Origin: Seinonella peptonophila
Lineage (GTDB): Bacteria; Bacillota; Bacilli; Thermoactinomycetales; Thermoactinomycetaceae
Direction of reading: 5' to 3'
Length of the DNA stretch: 64,000 nucleotides
NCBI RefSeq assembly: GCF_900129355.1
Contig: NZ_FQVL01000004.1
Coordinates: 124,001-188,000, forward strand
The position numbers and the translations under genes are program-made. Below are positions 9,013 to 16,901 of the stretch, one piece after another (position 1 is the first letter of the stretch; each line of letters begins with the position of its first letter). Under the pieces are notes generated by a model. That model was not told the DNA's origin and did no database searches. It saw only the letters and a program-made list of their open reading frames with translations.

Positions 9013-9171
9013 ATGGTGAAATGGATTGGTACTTTTCTGGTTATTTGCAGTGTATTTGGTGCACTATTTACTTTTACCCATTCGAGTGATTCTTCTAACT
9101 TGTTAGCAAATGATCAAAAACAAAAACCAAATCCGTCTCCTTGCACGTTTTGTAATATCAAAATTGGTTAA
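9013..9171 (+). CDS. Small secreted peptide, 52 residues
   Basis: ATG at 9013 follows GGGGTG (9002-9007). The peptide begins MVKWIGTFLV and continues with a hydrophobic stretch to about residue 20, a classical export signal. Residues 21-52 are polar and end with a CTFCNIKIG tail carrying a C-x-x-C pair. It is followed within 10 bp by a terminator, so this is a compact single gene. The size and layout (export signal plus short polar tail) are those of Phr-like signalling precursors, but no Rap-type partner adjoins it, so the role is open. Confidence 0.6.
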   Translation: MVKWIGTFLVICSVFGALFTFTHSSDSSNLLANDQKQKPNPSPCTFCNIKIG

Positions 9172-9179
9172 TGAAGCAA

Positions 9180-9214
9180 AAAAGGCCTTCTCATGATTGA
9201 GAAGGCTTTTTTGA
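9180..9214. terminator. Bidirectional terminator
   Basis: GCCTTCTC pairs with GAGAAGGC around ATGATT, with TTTTTT on the plus side and AAAA on the other. It separates the 52-residue peptide gene from the convergent LPXTA protein gene. Confidence 0.85.
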
Positions 9215-9215
9215 T

Positions 9216-10364
9216 TTACAGCGTTTGCTTACGCTGAAAGTATAGATAGAGTAATGACCCACTGATTAATAAAAGAAATCCAACAAAAATGCCTGTAGGT
9301 GCTAGACCGGCTGTTTTAGGCAGTGGCCCACCTAGCTTAATTTGATCTGTTGCTGGTGGTGTAACATAGTTATTCTCTGATCCAGAGGTACTATTGGGAT
9401 TTTGCTCATTGCCCGCAGTGGCATTTGGGTTTTGCTCATTATCAGCGGTGGAGCTAGGGTTTTGCTCGTTACCAGCAGTGGCATTTGGATTTTGCTCATT
9501 ACCAGCGGTGGAGCTAGGGTTTTGCTCGTTACCAGCAGTGGCATTTGGATTTTGCTCATTACCAGCGGTGGAGCTAGGGTTTTGCTCGTTACCAGCAGTG
9601 GCATTTGGATTTTGCTCATTACCAGCGGTGGAGCTAGGGTTTTGCTCGTTACCAGCAGTGGCATTTGGATTTTGCTCATTACCAGCGGTGGAGCTAGGGT
9701 TTTGCTCGTTACCAGCAGTGGCATTTGGATTTTGCTCATTACCAGCAGTGGAGCTAGGGTTTTGCTCGTTACCAGCAGTGGCATTTGGATTTTGCTCATT
9801 ACCAGCGGTGGAGCTAGGGTTTTGCTCGTTACCAGCAGTGGCATTTGGATTTTGCTCATTACCAGCGGTGGAGCTAGGGTTTTGCTCGTTACCAGCAGTG
9901 GCATTTGGATTTTGCTCATTACCAGCAGTGGAGCTAGGATTTTGCTGGTTACCAGCATTACTATCTACATCACCATTACCATTCTCAGGAGTAGACTGTT
10001 TTTTCTCTAACTTTAGCTTACGATAACCGTTAATTGATTGATCTTTTGTTTTACCTGAATAACTAATTTCAAGGTAGTGTACTTGAAGATGCATTTTCGA
10101 ATTTGGAATGGTAAAAGAAAAAGTAGCCTTGTTACTATCCTTCTCTTCTTGGACAGTTTTGTTATCCCATTTAATCGTCCAATTCCCTTTTATGTTTTTT
10201 ACATCTTTTAGAGAGGCAGTAAGGATCAAATCTTTGTTATCTGCAAATTGACCGGATAATTCGATCGTTAAACGCTTACTTTTTGCTGGTTCAGCAGATG
10301 CTCCGACTGGAAATAAAGCGGTGATAAATAAGAAAACGAGTGCCCAAATTGAAAAGCGTCGCAT
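9216..10364 (-). CDS. LPKTA sortase substrate with 20-residue repeats
   Basis: This is a cell-wall-anchored surface protein. Order: signal peptide to about residue 24 (ends GASA); one Ig-like domain to about 115 (with NWTIKWDN); a spacer; nine copies of a 20-residue repeat of the form NPSSTAGNEQNPNATAGNEQ; then the sorting signal LPKTA, a membrane helix and a basic RKQTL tail. The A in place of G in LPXTG marks the LPXTA class, known as substrate of class D-type sortases in Bacillus relatives. The ATG at 10364 follows GAGAGGTG. The same domain and sorting signal recur in the 11432-13855 gene, so the two are paralogues. No sortase gene is in the window. Confidence 0.85.
   Translation of the reverse strand: MRRFSIWALVFLFITALFPVGASAEPAKSKRLTIELSGQFADNKDLILTASLKDVKNIKGNWTIKWDNKTVQEEKDSNKATFSFTIPNSKMHLQVHYLEISYSGKTKDQSINGYRKLKLEKKQSTPENGNGDVDSNAGNQQNPSSTAGNEQNPNATAGNEQNPSSTAGNEQNPNATAGNEQNPSSTAGNEQNPNATAGNEQNPSSTAGNEQNPNATAGNEQNPSSTAGNEQNPNATAGNEQNPSSTAGNEQNPNATAGNEQNPSSTAGNEQNPNATAGNEQNPSSTAGNEQNPNATAGNEQNPSSTADNEQNPNATAGNEQNPNSTSGSENNYVTPPATDQIKLGGPLPKTAGLAPTGIFVGFLLLISGSLLYLYFQRKQTL
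9421..9960. repeat. Nine tandem 60-bp repeats within a coding sequence
   Basis: The 60-bp unit repeats in register from 9421 to 9960. Units 2-8 are nearly identical at the DNA level, with only single changes such as CAGCGGTGG to CAGCAGTGG. The outer units are more diverged. Such sequence identity beyond what the protein needs points to recent expansion or gene conversion. It is not a CRISPR array: there are no spacers and the unit is coding. Confidence 0.95.
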
Positions 10365-10513
10365 CTTTTCACCTCTCATAAGTATAAATTTATTAAAAGA
10401 ATATCAAATTGAGCGTAGTTTGTAAATTAATATAGAAATCCCTTGTTTTAGAATGATAGAATGCTTTATAAAATAGAATACCGATGATTTAATCGATGAT
10501 TGGAGGTTTTGTT

Positions 10514-11410
10514 TTGCAGGGGAGTCGAAATATCATCTTTATTATTTTTGCTATGTTTCTTTGGGGATCGATGATTTCACTGATTAAGGACTTGATTGGA
10601 AAGATACCACCTTTCACATTGACAACACTTATTTTTTTGATTGGGTTGATTTTCGTATTTCCCTTTGCCTATAAGCAAGGATTTAAGACGAGTCAGATTG
10701 CACATCGAAATCATGTGATTTTTGGTTTAATGGGCGTAGTGCTTGGCTTTGGCTTACTTCACATGGGGCTTCTTTTTATCTCTGTCCAACATACTTTAAT
10801 GATTCAATCATTAGCTCCCGTTTGTATACTTGTTTTAAGTTGGTCGATTCTTACTTACCGTCCTAACGAGTTTGCTTGGTCAGGGATCTGTGTAGCGCTG
10901 ATAGGTGTTTTTTTAACGATTCAAATTTCCGAAATATCAATGGTTGAAAGTAGTTGGCTTGGTTATTTATTAGTGATTCTAAGTGTGATTTCGTTTTCAT
11001 TCTATGTCTTTATAGGAAAACAGCAGATGTTTTTGTATAAAGCCTCTGTAAGTCATGTAATTGGTATGATAAATGGATTGATCTTTCTATTACCGATCAC
11101 AGTCATTGAGCTTTGGTTAAAAGGACTACCTGCCATCACATTGAAAGATGGTTTTGAGATCATCTACTTAGGAATAGGGCTTGCTGGCGGTGTTCTCTGG
11201 TTTTGGTTGACTGGATTACGTGAGATAAGAATTGATCAAATTTTATATTATCTTTTCTTGATTCCTTTTTTCGCAGTCATCTTTGATTTTGTCCGTCATG
11301 GTTCGCTCGAAATTTGGCAATGGCTGGGTGAAATATTGATTATAATAGGTGTTTGGTTAGGTGCAGCAAAGCATACTCAAAAATCAAAGAAAAAGCCAGC
11401 TTCCTCATGA
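10514..11410 (+). CDS. EamA/DMT-superfamily transporter
   Basis: A ten-helix inner-membrane transporter built of two EamA repeats: first half MFLWGSMISLIKDLIG to about residue 145, second half from SWLGYLLVILS on. It likely exports or imports a small metabolite; the substrate cannot be told. GGAGG at 10502 points to TTG 10514 as start rather than the ATG at 10496, which lies upstream of that binding site. It sits between two convergent LPXTA protein genes and shares a terminator with the one on its right. Confidence 0.82.
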   Translation: MQGSRNIIFIIFAMFLWGSMISLIKDLIGKIPPFTLTTLIFLIGLIFVFPFAYKQGFKTSQIAHRNHVIFGLMGVVLGFGLLHMGLLFISVQHTLMIQSLAPVCILVLSWSILTYRPNEFAWSGICVALIGVFLTIQISEISMVESSWLGYLLVILSVISFSFYVFIGKQQMFLYKASVSHVIGMINGLIFLLPITVIELWLKGLPAITLKDGFEIIYLGIGLAGGVLWFWLTGLREIRIDQILYYLFLIPFFAVIFDFVRHGSLEIWQWLGEILIIIGVWLGAAKHTQKSKKKPASS

Positions 11411-11432
11411 GAGAGGAGTTGGCTTTTTTCAT
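11395..11432 (+). terminator. Terminator after the EamA gene
   Basis: GCCAGCTTCCTC pairs imperfectly with GAGGAGTTGGC and is followed by TTTTTTC. It overlaps the end of the EamA gene and abuts the stop of the convergent gene. Confidence 0.75.
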
Positions 11433-13855
11433 TATTTTCCTTTTGCTTCACGGCGAGCAGCCCAGACTAAGCTAGCTCCTCCAATTAGCAATAAAAGAAG
11501 TCCGTAGAGCAAGGAAGTAGGTAAAGTACTTGCTGTTTTAGGTAGTGGCCCACCAACTGCACTTCCGCTAGGTGGTTTCGTCGTATCCCCTGTCTTATCG
11601 CCACCAGCTACTTTGCCGCCTTGATCACTAGGTGGTTTCGTCGTATCCCCTGTCTTATCGCCACCAGCTACTTTGCCGCCTTGATCACTAGGTGGTTTCG
11701 TCGTATCCCCTGTTTTATCACCGCCAGCTACTTTGCCCCCTTGATCATTAGGTGGAGTTGGCGTTTTAAACTCAACTTTTTTCATATATGCACCTAAGTA
11801 CTCGATTGTTTTGATTTGTGGAGGACAAATGGTGATGTTAGGTTTTTTCTTAGGCTTTTCTTTTGGTTTCTTAGGTTTTTCTTTGGGCTTTTCTTCTTTT
11901 GGTTTTTCTTGTTTTTGGTCATTGAGCAAGATAAATGAATGTTGGTTCAATGTAAGGTTTGAACGATTCAGTTGTAAATCGCTATTTTGTTCGATCGAAC
12001 CGAGAGGTTGAACTTTTGGAAGTTGATCATCGTTTAATTGACCTTCATCACCTTTAAATTTCTTTTCAACCTGTTGTTCATCTTTATTTTGTGTTTCCGT
12101 CTGATCTGTTTCTTGTTGTTGACCTTTTATTTCGGCCTTGATCGTAGCATTTAATTCTAGTTTTTGATCACTGAAAGATTCTTCTTTAATCAGTGGAAGA
12201 ATTTCTGATTTTGATTTTCCACGGAAAAGTACAGAAAGTTTGGTGGAACCAGAAGGTAGTTCATTTTTCTTGAAAGTGACTGTAGCTTGGTTTTTCCCTT
12301 CACTTACAGTTTTACTTTTACTACCCAGATAGAAGAGGAATGCGCCGACTGGTTTTTCAGTACCACCTGTTTTTGCTGTTACAGTAAAATCGCCGTTTTT
12401 CTGTTCTGTTGTAGTAACTAACAGTGGAACCAATTTTCCTACATAGTGAACCGTTTTATCTTTACCATCTACTTTGCCTTTAAATTCAATTTTGATGGGC
12501 ATAGATTGATCTTTGTTCATCACATCTGCAAAAGTGAGCGCTACTTCTGCTTTTTTCGTTGATTGTACTTGTTCTTTTGTACCTACGCGTACAGTCCATG
12601 TTCCATCAGCGGAGGTCGCATTGTTTAATTTACCTTTGACATACAGTTTTTGATCTTCACCTGCAGAGACGGAGACGTTTATATCACTTTTCTCATTTGG
12701 TGATGTTTGATCATCTTGAATGGTAATGGTCAGTTGATATTTAGCTGTTACTGTTTGGTTACCTTGTTTCCCTTTAAAGGTAATGGTCAAATCATATTTT
12801 CCGGCCTTGATATCTTTTTTCTTGATGGTAAAAGTAGTGGAAGATTTATCTGTTTTGGTTACTTGTTGATTACCAAAAAGAAAATCCCAAGTTCCAGTGG
12901 CTTCTTTTCCTTTATCGTCGAGCTTTGTTGTGATGACAAAGTCACCAGCTGCATTTACTTTCTTAGAAATTTTAATTGGAACCGTTAACTCTTTTGGAGT
13001 TTGAGGGTCTTTGGGATCCTTTGGATCTTTAGGGTTCGGATCTTTAGGATCTGGATTTTTTGGTGTTTCTTCAGTTTTCGCAGGGAAGAGGCTTTTCTTT
13101 TCTTGTGTATTCGTATACAAACTAATCAAATCAGCATTGATTGTATTCGAGGATTGTGAAATTTGATTGGTAACCCCTACTCCCAGATAGGTTGCTTTAA
13201 CAGTAAAGTTAAGATTTTTCTTATCATTTGCATCAAAGAGTTGATCTTTTTTCACGATGAAACTGGTTTCTTGAAGATTAGCTTTATTAATGATGATCTT
13301 TTTCTTACCAGTTATGGTAAAACTCCAATCTCCAGGTCGTGTCTTATGTTTGGCTGTTACGACTAAATTGTCTTCATTTGGTTTGACTTGGAGATCAAAG
13401 ATTGCGGCCTTTTTCTCGATGGTGACAGTGTTTTTTCCAACACTTACTGGTGAGGCAATCCCTTTCTTATAAGTAACATCTAGTTTGTTTTTCGTTAAAT
13501 CTTTGTCAATTTCTGAGATTGGAATCGTTCTGACTTCAGCAGACGAAGCATCCTGATTGAGAATTGATGATTTCTTATCTCCTCGCCAAGTAGAAGAGAG
13601 TACATAATTTTTTTCTAGATTTTTTTGGTTATGCAGATATTGTTCAATGATGAGTTGGTATTCTTTTAGCTTGGCTTTGGTATCTAATTCTCCAGGGTGA
13701 GCTGCTGAAGGGTCCTTTAGAATCGGCTGTTGGTTTGGTTGGAGTTGATTGTCAGTGCCTTGTGTCGTTGGATTATCTTCTTCAGCCCAAGTACTATATG
13801 GTAAAACAGCAACAAAAAGAAGTGCAAAAATCGTTAATAAACTTAGTTTTCTCAC
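11432..13855 (-). CDS. Large LPKTA sortase substrate with Ig-like domains
   Basis: A cell-wall-anchored adhesin-like protein of about 807 residues. Signal peptide to about residue 25; an N-terminal region; at least four Ig-like modules between 110 and 560 (each with a G-x-W-x-(F/V) core such as TGTWDFLFG and DGTWTVRVG); a Lys/Pro/Glu-rich wall-spanning stretch; three 20-residue repeats (PSDQGGKVAGGDKTGDTTK type); then LPKTA, membrane helix and RREAKGK tail. AAGGAG at about 13870 favours GTG 13855 over GTG 13864, which sits on the binding site. A related Ig-like module occurs once in the 9216-10364 protein. It probably anchors to peptidoglycan or a spore/hyphal surface; the ligand is unknown. 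Confidence 0.85.
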   Translation of the reverse strand: MRKLSLLTIFALLFVAVLPYSTWAEEDNPTTQGTDNQLQPNQQPILKDPSAAHPGELDTKAKLKEYQLIIEQYLHNQKNLEKNYVLSSTWRGDKKSSILNQDASSAEVRTIPISEIDKDLTKNKLDVTYKKGIASPVSVGKNTVTIEKKAAIFDLQVKPNEDNLVVTAKHKTRPGDWSFTITGKKKIIINKANLQETSFIVKKDQLFDANDKKNLNFTVKATYLGVGVTNQISQSSNTINADLISLYTNTQEKKSLFPAKTEETPKNPDPKDPNPKDPKDPKDPQTPKELTVPIKISKKVNAAGDFVITTKLDDKGKEATGTWDFLFGNQQVTKTDKSSTTFTIKKKDIKAGKYDLTITFKGKQGNQTVTAKYQLTITIQDDQTSPNEKSDINVSVSAGEDQKLYVKGKLNNATSADGTWTVRVGTKEQVQSTKKAEVALTFADVMNKDQSMPIKIEFKGKVDGKDKTVHYVGKLVPLLVTTTEQKNGDFTVTAKTGGTEKPVGAFLFYLGSKSKTVSEGKNQATVTFKKNELPSGSTKLSVLFRGKSKSEILPLIKEESFSDQKLELNATIKAEIKGQQQETDQTETQNKDEQQVEKKFKGDEGQLNDDQLPKVQPLGSIEQNSDLQLNRSNLTLNQHSFILLNDQKQEKPKEEKPKEKPKKPKEKPKKKPNITICPPQIKTIEYLGAYMKKVEFKTPTPPNDQGGKVAGGDKTGDTTKPPSDQGGKVAGGDKTGDTTKPPSDQGGKVAGGDKTGDTTKPPSGSAVGGPLPKTASTLPTSLLYGLLLLLIGGASLVWAARREAKGK
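11565..11745. repeat. Three tandem 60-bp coding repeats
   Basis: Three 60-bp units encode the 20-residue Gly/Asp/Lys-rich repeat before the sorting signal. The first two are identical and the third carries a few synonymous changes. It is a second example, in the neighbouring paralogue, of 60-bp expansion with an unrelated sequence. Confidence 0.9.
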
Positions 13856-13935
13856 CCTTAACACTCCTTCCTCTTTGTAGAAGAGTAGTAGTTTTAATAT
13901 GATTGTAACAGAATTTATTTAATTAATAAATGTAT

Positions 13936-14127
13936 TTAATAACGGTCTCGCCACCAAAGCCAACCGAGTAACAGAATGCCCAATATGAGAATGGAAGCAC
14001 CAATTAAGACCATATTTGGATAATCTGTTGCTGTGTTTGGTAATTGATTATCATCTGCGAAGGCTTGAATTGGCAGAAGAGTTAATAAATAGGGAAATAT
14101 AGTTAATAAACGAAATGTTTTTTTCAT
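13936..14127 (-). CDS. Minimal LPNTA sortase substrate, 63 residues
   Basis: A tiny wall-anchored protein: signal peptide to AFA (about residue 24), only four residues (DDNQ), then LPNTA, a membrane helix and an RDRY tail. The mature part left after signal cleavage and sorting would be under ten residues. LPNTA is the motif known for class D-type sortases in Bacillus. The ATG at 14127 follows GAGGTG. It is third in a row of LPXTA substrates, 80 bp upstream of the large one in the same direction. It may be a degenerate former adhesin or a genuine small anchor peptide. Confidence 0.75.
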   Translation of the reverse strand: MKKTFRLLTIFPYLLTLLPIQAFADDNQLPNTATDYPNMVLIGASILILGILLLGWLWWRDRY

Positions 14128-14201
14128 TTTATTCACCTCAAAATTAATTCATATATAATAATAAAAAAATATTTCATAACAACCTTCCCGCTTGGAAAAG
14201 C

Positions 14202-15152
14202 CTATAAACCTTGTTTTATCTTGATTGGGTCGCCTTTATTTGATTGATTCATCTCCAGCGAAATCTCGTTTAAAAAATTCTTTACTACTTGTTCATATCG
14301 TTTTCGATTATGAGGAAGCGAATTTCCATGTCCAGCGCCTTCAATGAAGACTAACTCTTTTTTACCCACCTTCTTCGCATCATAAAGTTGTTTTGACATT
14401 GATGGTGGAATAAACCAATCATGGCTGCCATGGATGAATAAAATTGGGAACTTGCTGCTAGCAGAAGCCGTGATTGGCTTAACTTCTGAGAGTTTAAATC
14501 GAGCGAACAGATACACCCAGCATTGGATCAGATAGTAAACTGGAAATAGTGGAACTCGATAGAGACGACGTATCTGGTATTTGACTAGTTCCGAGAAATC
14601 AGCATAGCTACAATCAATGATCATAAACATGATTTCATCTGATAGGCGTGAATATTCTAATACTGTACCTCCGCCTAGTGACTGTCCATGAAAGCCGATT
14701 CTTACATTTCTTCCTTTACGAGTTCTTAGCCACTCCACCCAGCGTTCAATGTCATATTTTTCTTGAACACCATACGTAGTATAGCGACCTTCACTTTCAC
14801 CATGCGCCCGTTGATCAATCACCAAAAGATTAAATCTTTTTTTGAGGAAAACAGAGGCAAATTGCATGGACCAAGGATAGGCGACTGTATATCCATGAAC
14901 TATCATCACAACATCTTGTTGCTCGGGAAATGCATCGATATAATAACCATGCAATTGATGACCATCCTTACTTTTGATGGTAACCTCTTCTTTTGGTAAT
15001 AGAGAAAATTCCTGTCGAGAATATAAGCCTCTATTCTCCACAATCTGAAAACAACGATCAGCCAATTGTTTTTTTGTTTGGGTGATTCGATAAAAGCCAT
15101 AAAGACTAATACTAATGACGACGATCGTAAACAATCCTATGATCCAAATCAA
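14202..15152 (-). CDS. Membrane-anchored alpha/beta hydrolase
   Basis: 316 residues. One N-terminal membrane helix (3-20), then an alpha/beta-hydrolase domain on the outer face. Nucleophile elbow G-H-G-Q-S-L-G-G with Ser158, oxyanion HGYT near 86-89, Asp245 in GSHDWF, His275 in GAGHGNS: a complete triad. It resembles the BAAT/YqkD-type esterase-peptidase hydrolases; the substrate is unknown. The start is uncertain. TTG 15152 has no close binding site, while AAGGAGGA lies at 15181-15188 and the frame is open from there without ATG, GTG or TTG, so a rare start codon (ATA or ATT) cannot be excluded. Confidence 0.82.
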   Translation of the reverse strand: MIWIIGLFTIVVISISLYGFYRITQTKKQLADRCFQIVENRGLYSRQEFSLLPKEEVTIKSKDGHQLHGYYIDAFPEQQDVVMIVHGYTVAYPWSMQFASVFLKKRFNLLVIDQRAHGESEGRYTTYGVQEKYDIERWVEWLRTRKGRNVRIGFHGQSLGGGTVLEYSRLSDEIMFMIIDCSYADFSELVKYQIRRLYRVPLFPVYYLIQCWVYLFARFKLSEVKPITASASSKFPILFIHGSHDWFIPPSMSKQLYDAKKVGKKELVFIEGAGHGNSLPHNRKRYEQVVKNFLNEISLEMNQSNKGDPIKIKQGL

Positions 15153-15334
15153 CAGATTTTCGAGAATCTGTATTACAAACTCCTCCTTTTATATTGGAAA
15201 GTAACGGCTTTTGTATATATAATAATACCGATTGCAGTGACTGGCGATAGAAAAGTGGAACTGACCACGGGGAAACTGCTATCTTAGAATCTGCCGTTCG
15301 CCTGGGCAATAATGATATTGTTGGAGGTGCTATA

Positions 15335-16174
15335 ATGGCAAAGCCATTGATATTAGATGGGTCTCGGGTAGCAGAAGCAACCAATCAGAAGACGATGCAA
15401 CGGGTAGAGAAGTTGCGTGAACATGGGGTTATACCATGCTTAGCAACAATTCTTGTCGGTGATAATCCAGCATCGGAGACATATGTACGAATGAAAGGGA
15501 AAATGTGCGAACGGTTGGGCATGAAGTCATTACGCATTCATTTGCCTGAAGAGACAACCACTGAAGAGCTCTGTCAGCAAATTGTGGAGCTGAATCAGAA
15601 TCCCGAAGTACATGGTATATTGCTTCAGCACCCTGTCCCGAGTCAGATCAATGAACGGAAAGCTTTTGATACGATTGCAATTGAAAAGGATGTAGATGGT
15701 GTCACCAGTTGGGGATTTGGGCAAGTATCAATGGGATTTGGTCAGTTCCCTTCCTGTACCCCTGCGGGGATTATTGGCATTCTGGATTATTATCAAATTC
15801 CAATTGAAGGGGCCCATGCTGTAGTGATCGGACGGAGCCCTATTTTGGGGAAACCAGTGGCAATGTTGTTGCTAGAGCGAAATGCAACGGTTACGATCTG
15901 TCATTCAAAGACACTAGACTTGCCTAGTTGTTTACGAATGGCTGATATTGTCGTAGCTGCGGTAGGAAAGCCGCACTTTGTACAAGGTGATTGGATTAAA
16001 CCAGGTGCTGTCGTAATCGACGCTGGATATAATGAGGGTAATGTTGGTGATGTTGATTTTGAATCCTGTTCTAAAGTGGCTGGAGCCATTACGCCTGTAC
16101 CAGGAGGACCAGGTCCCGTCACTATATCGTATCTGATGAAGCATACTGTAGATAGTGCAGAACGTAGGGTATGA
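15335..16174 (+). CDS. folD: Bifunctional methylenetetrahydrofolate dehydrogenase/cyclohydrolase
   Basis: It interconverts methylene-, methenyl- and formyl-tetrahydrofolate with NADP. Seen: VGDNPASETYVRMKGK with the catalytic Lys, DVDGVTSWGFGQ, SCTPAGI, the dinucleotide site GRSPILGKPVA and the closing PGGPGPVTISYLM. At several places it departs from the usual FolD: DVDGVTSWGFGQ for DVDGFHPxNxG, and PGGPGP for PGGVGP. It therefore belongs to a divergent FolD branch and may be the cell's second copy. GGAGGTG precedes the ATG. It is divergent from the hydrolase gene; the 280-residue length is normal. Confidence 0.88.
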   Translation: MAKPLILDGSRVAEATNQKTMQRVEKLREHGVIPCLATILVGDNPASETYVRMKGKMCERLGMKSLRIHLPEETTTEELCQQIVELNQNPEVHGILLQHPVPSQINERKAFDTIAIEKDVDGVTSWGFGQVSMGFGQFPSCTPAGIIGILDYYQIPIEGAHAVVIGRSPILGKPVAMLLLERNATVTICHSKTLDLPSCLRMADIVVAAVGKPHFVQGDWIKPGAVVIDAGYNEGNVGDVDFESCSKVAGAITPVPGGPGPVTISYLMKHTVDSAERRV

Positions 16175-16219
16175 CTCATGATCAATCGGGGTAAGGTAAT
16201 CATGGGTAGGTGATAATGG

Positions 16220-16546
16220 ATGGATAAAAAACGATATTATATATCGATTGATACAGCAGCAAATGCAGGACAAATTCATGAAATGCCAGTCTCAGATGAC
16301 CCTTACTATGATTATGAGGTTGAAGCAACCCCAGAGCAGATAGCTCAATTAGAAAGTTTATTTGTAGAAATGGAAGAAAGTGACTTTCGATCGTTTCTGA
16401 AAGCACATATTCCTTATGAAACACAGGAACGGATGCAAGAGAGTTGGACGGAGGATGCTAAACTTTCTGCCATCTACCGGATGATTTACAAACTTGGTAC
16501 AGATCAAACCAAAGTAGCGATTGAACAGGCAGGATTGCCTCATTGA
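16220..16546 (+). CDS. Uncharacterised 108-residue acidic protein
   Basis: A soluble, Glu/Asp-rich helical protein beginning MDKKRYYISIDTAA. I know no function for it. The last two thirds predict as three helices. It follows folD by 46 bp in the same direction and ends 6 bp before a strong terminator, so it is probably the last gene of the folD transcript. TAGGTGAT precedes ATG 16220. A one-base-shifted ATG at 16216 leads nowhere. Confidence 0.75.
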   Translation: MDKKRYYISIDTAANAGQIHEMPVSDDPYYDYEVEATPEQIAQLESLFVEMEESDFRSFLKAHIPYETQERMQESWTEDAKLSAIYRMIYKLGTDQTKVAIEQAGLPH

Positions 16547-16552
16547 CATGAT

Positions 16553-16592
16553 GAAAAAAGCATCTTCCTTCTTAAAAGGAAGGTGCTTTTTT
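16553..16592 (+). terminator. Terminator of the folD unit
   Basis: AAAAAAGCATCTTCC pairs with GGAAGGTGCTTTTTT: a long stem with a T-run. A very similar stem closes the HTH-TPR unit at 20391-20420. The stretch 16593-16813 holds nothing I can support. Confidence 0.9.
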
Positions 16593-16813
16593 GTATGAAT
16601 TACTTCTCATAACTGATTGAAACAGGAGTTGAGCAAGACCTGTGCAATGAATAAGTAAAACAGTGAATATATTAGGGTCAAGAATAAGATAACTAGATGT
16701 GAAGAGGATTTGTATCATAATTTGAACATGATGGAGAATCATATTGAGTAAAAATCAATTATAGTTGAACAATTAATAGTTTTTAGTTAACCTTTAGTAA
16801 ACAGATAATTGCG

Positions 16814-16901
16814 ATGCCAAGATTCAAGAATGATATCTGGTCCGTCCTGACGGAGAAGCTAGTCCATTTGGCTTCTTAGGAACCAAAGAGCTAGGGGTTC
16901 A
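16814..16901 (+). promoter_or_regulatory. Structured leader with possible 21-codon leader ORF
   Basis: A 21-codon frame starts at ATG 16814 and stops at TAG 16879, 22 bases before the MFS start. It contains two hairpins: TCCGTC/GACGGA, and AGAAGC/GCTTCT with loop TAGTCCATTTG. The second stem covers the end of the leader frame. The layout (short frame, stem, then ribosome binding site GCTAGGGG) is that of translational attenuators of drug-resistance genes. The leader frame itself has only a weak binding site, so the model is inference. Confidence 0.4.

Noticed and set aside
9421-9960. CRISPR array
   Set aside because: The repeat is contiguous, has no unique spacers and is translated as a surface-protein repeat.
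9394-10026. Three long frames (202-210 codons) across the 60-bp array
   Set aside because: Repeat units without stops in several frames; the signal peptide, Ig-like domain and sorting signal belong to the minus-strand 9216-10364 frame.
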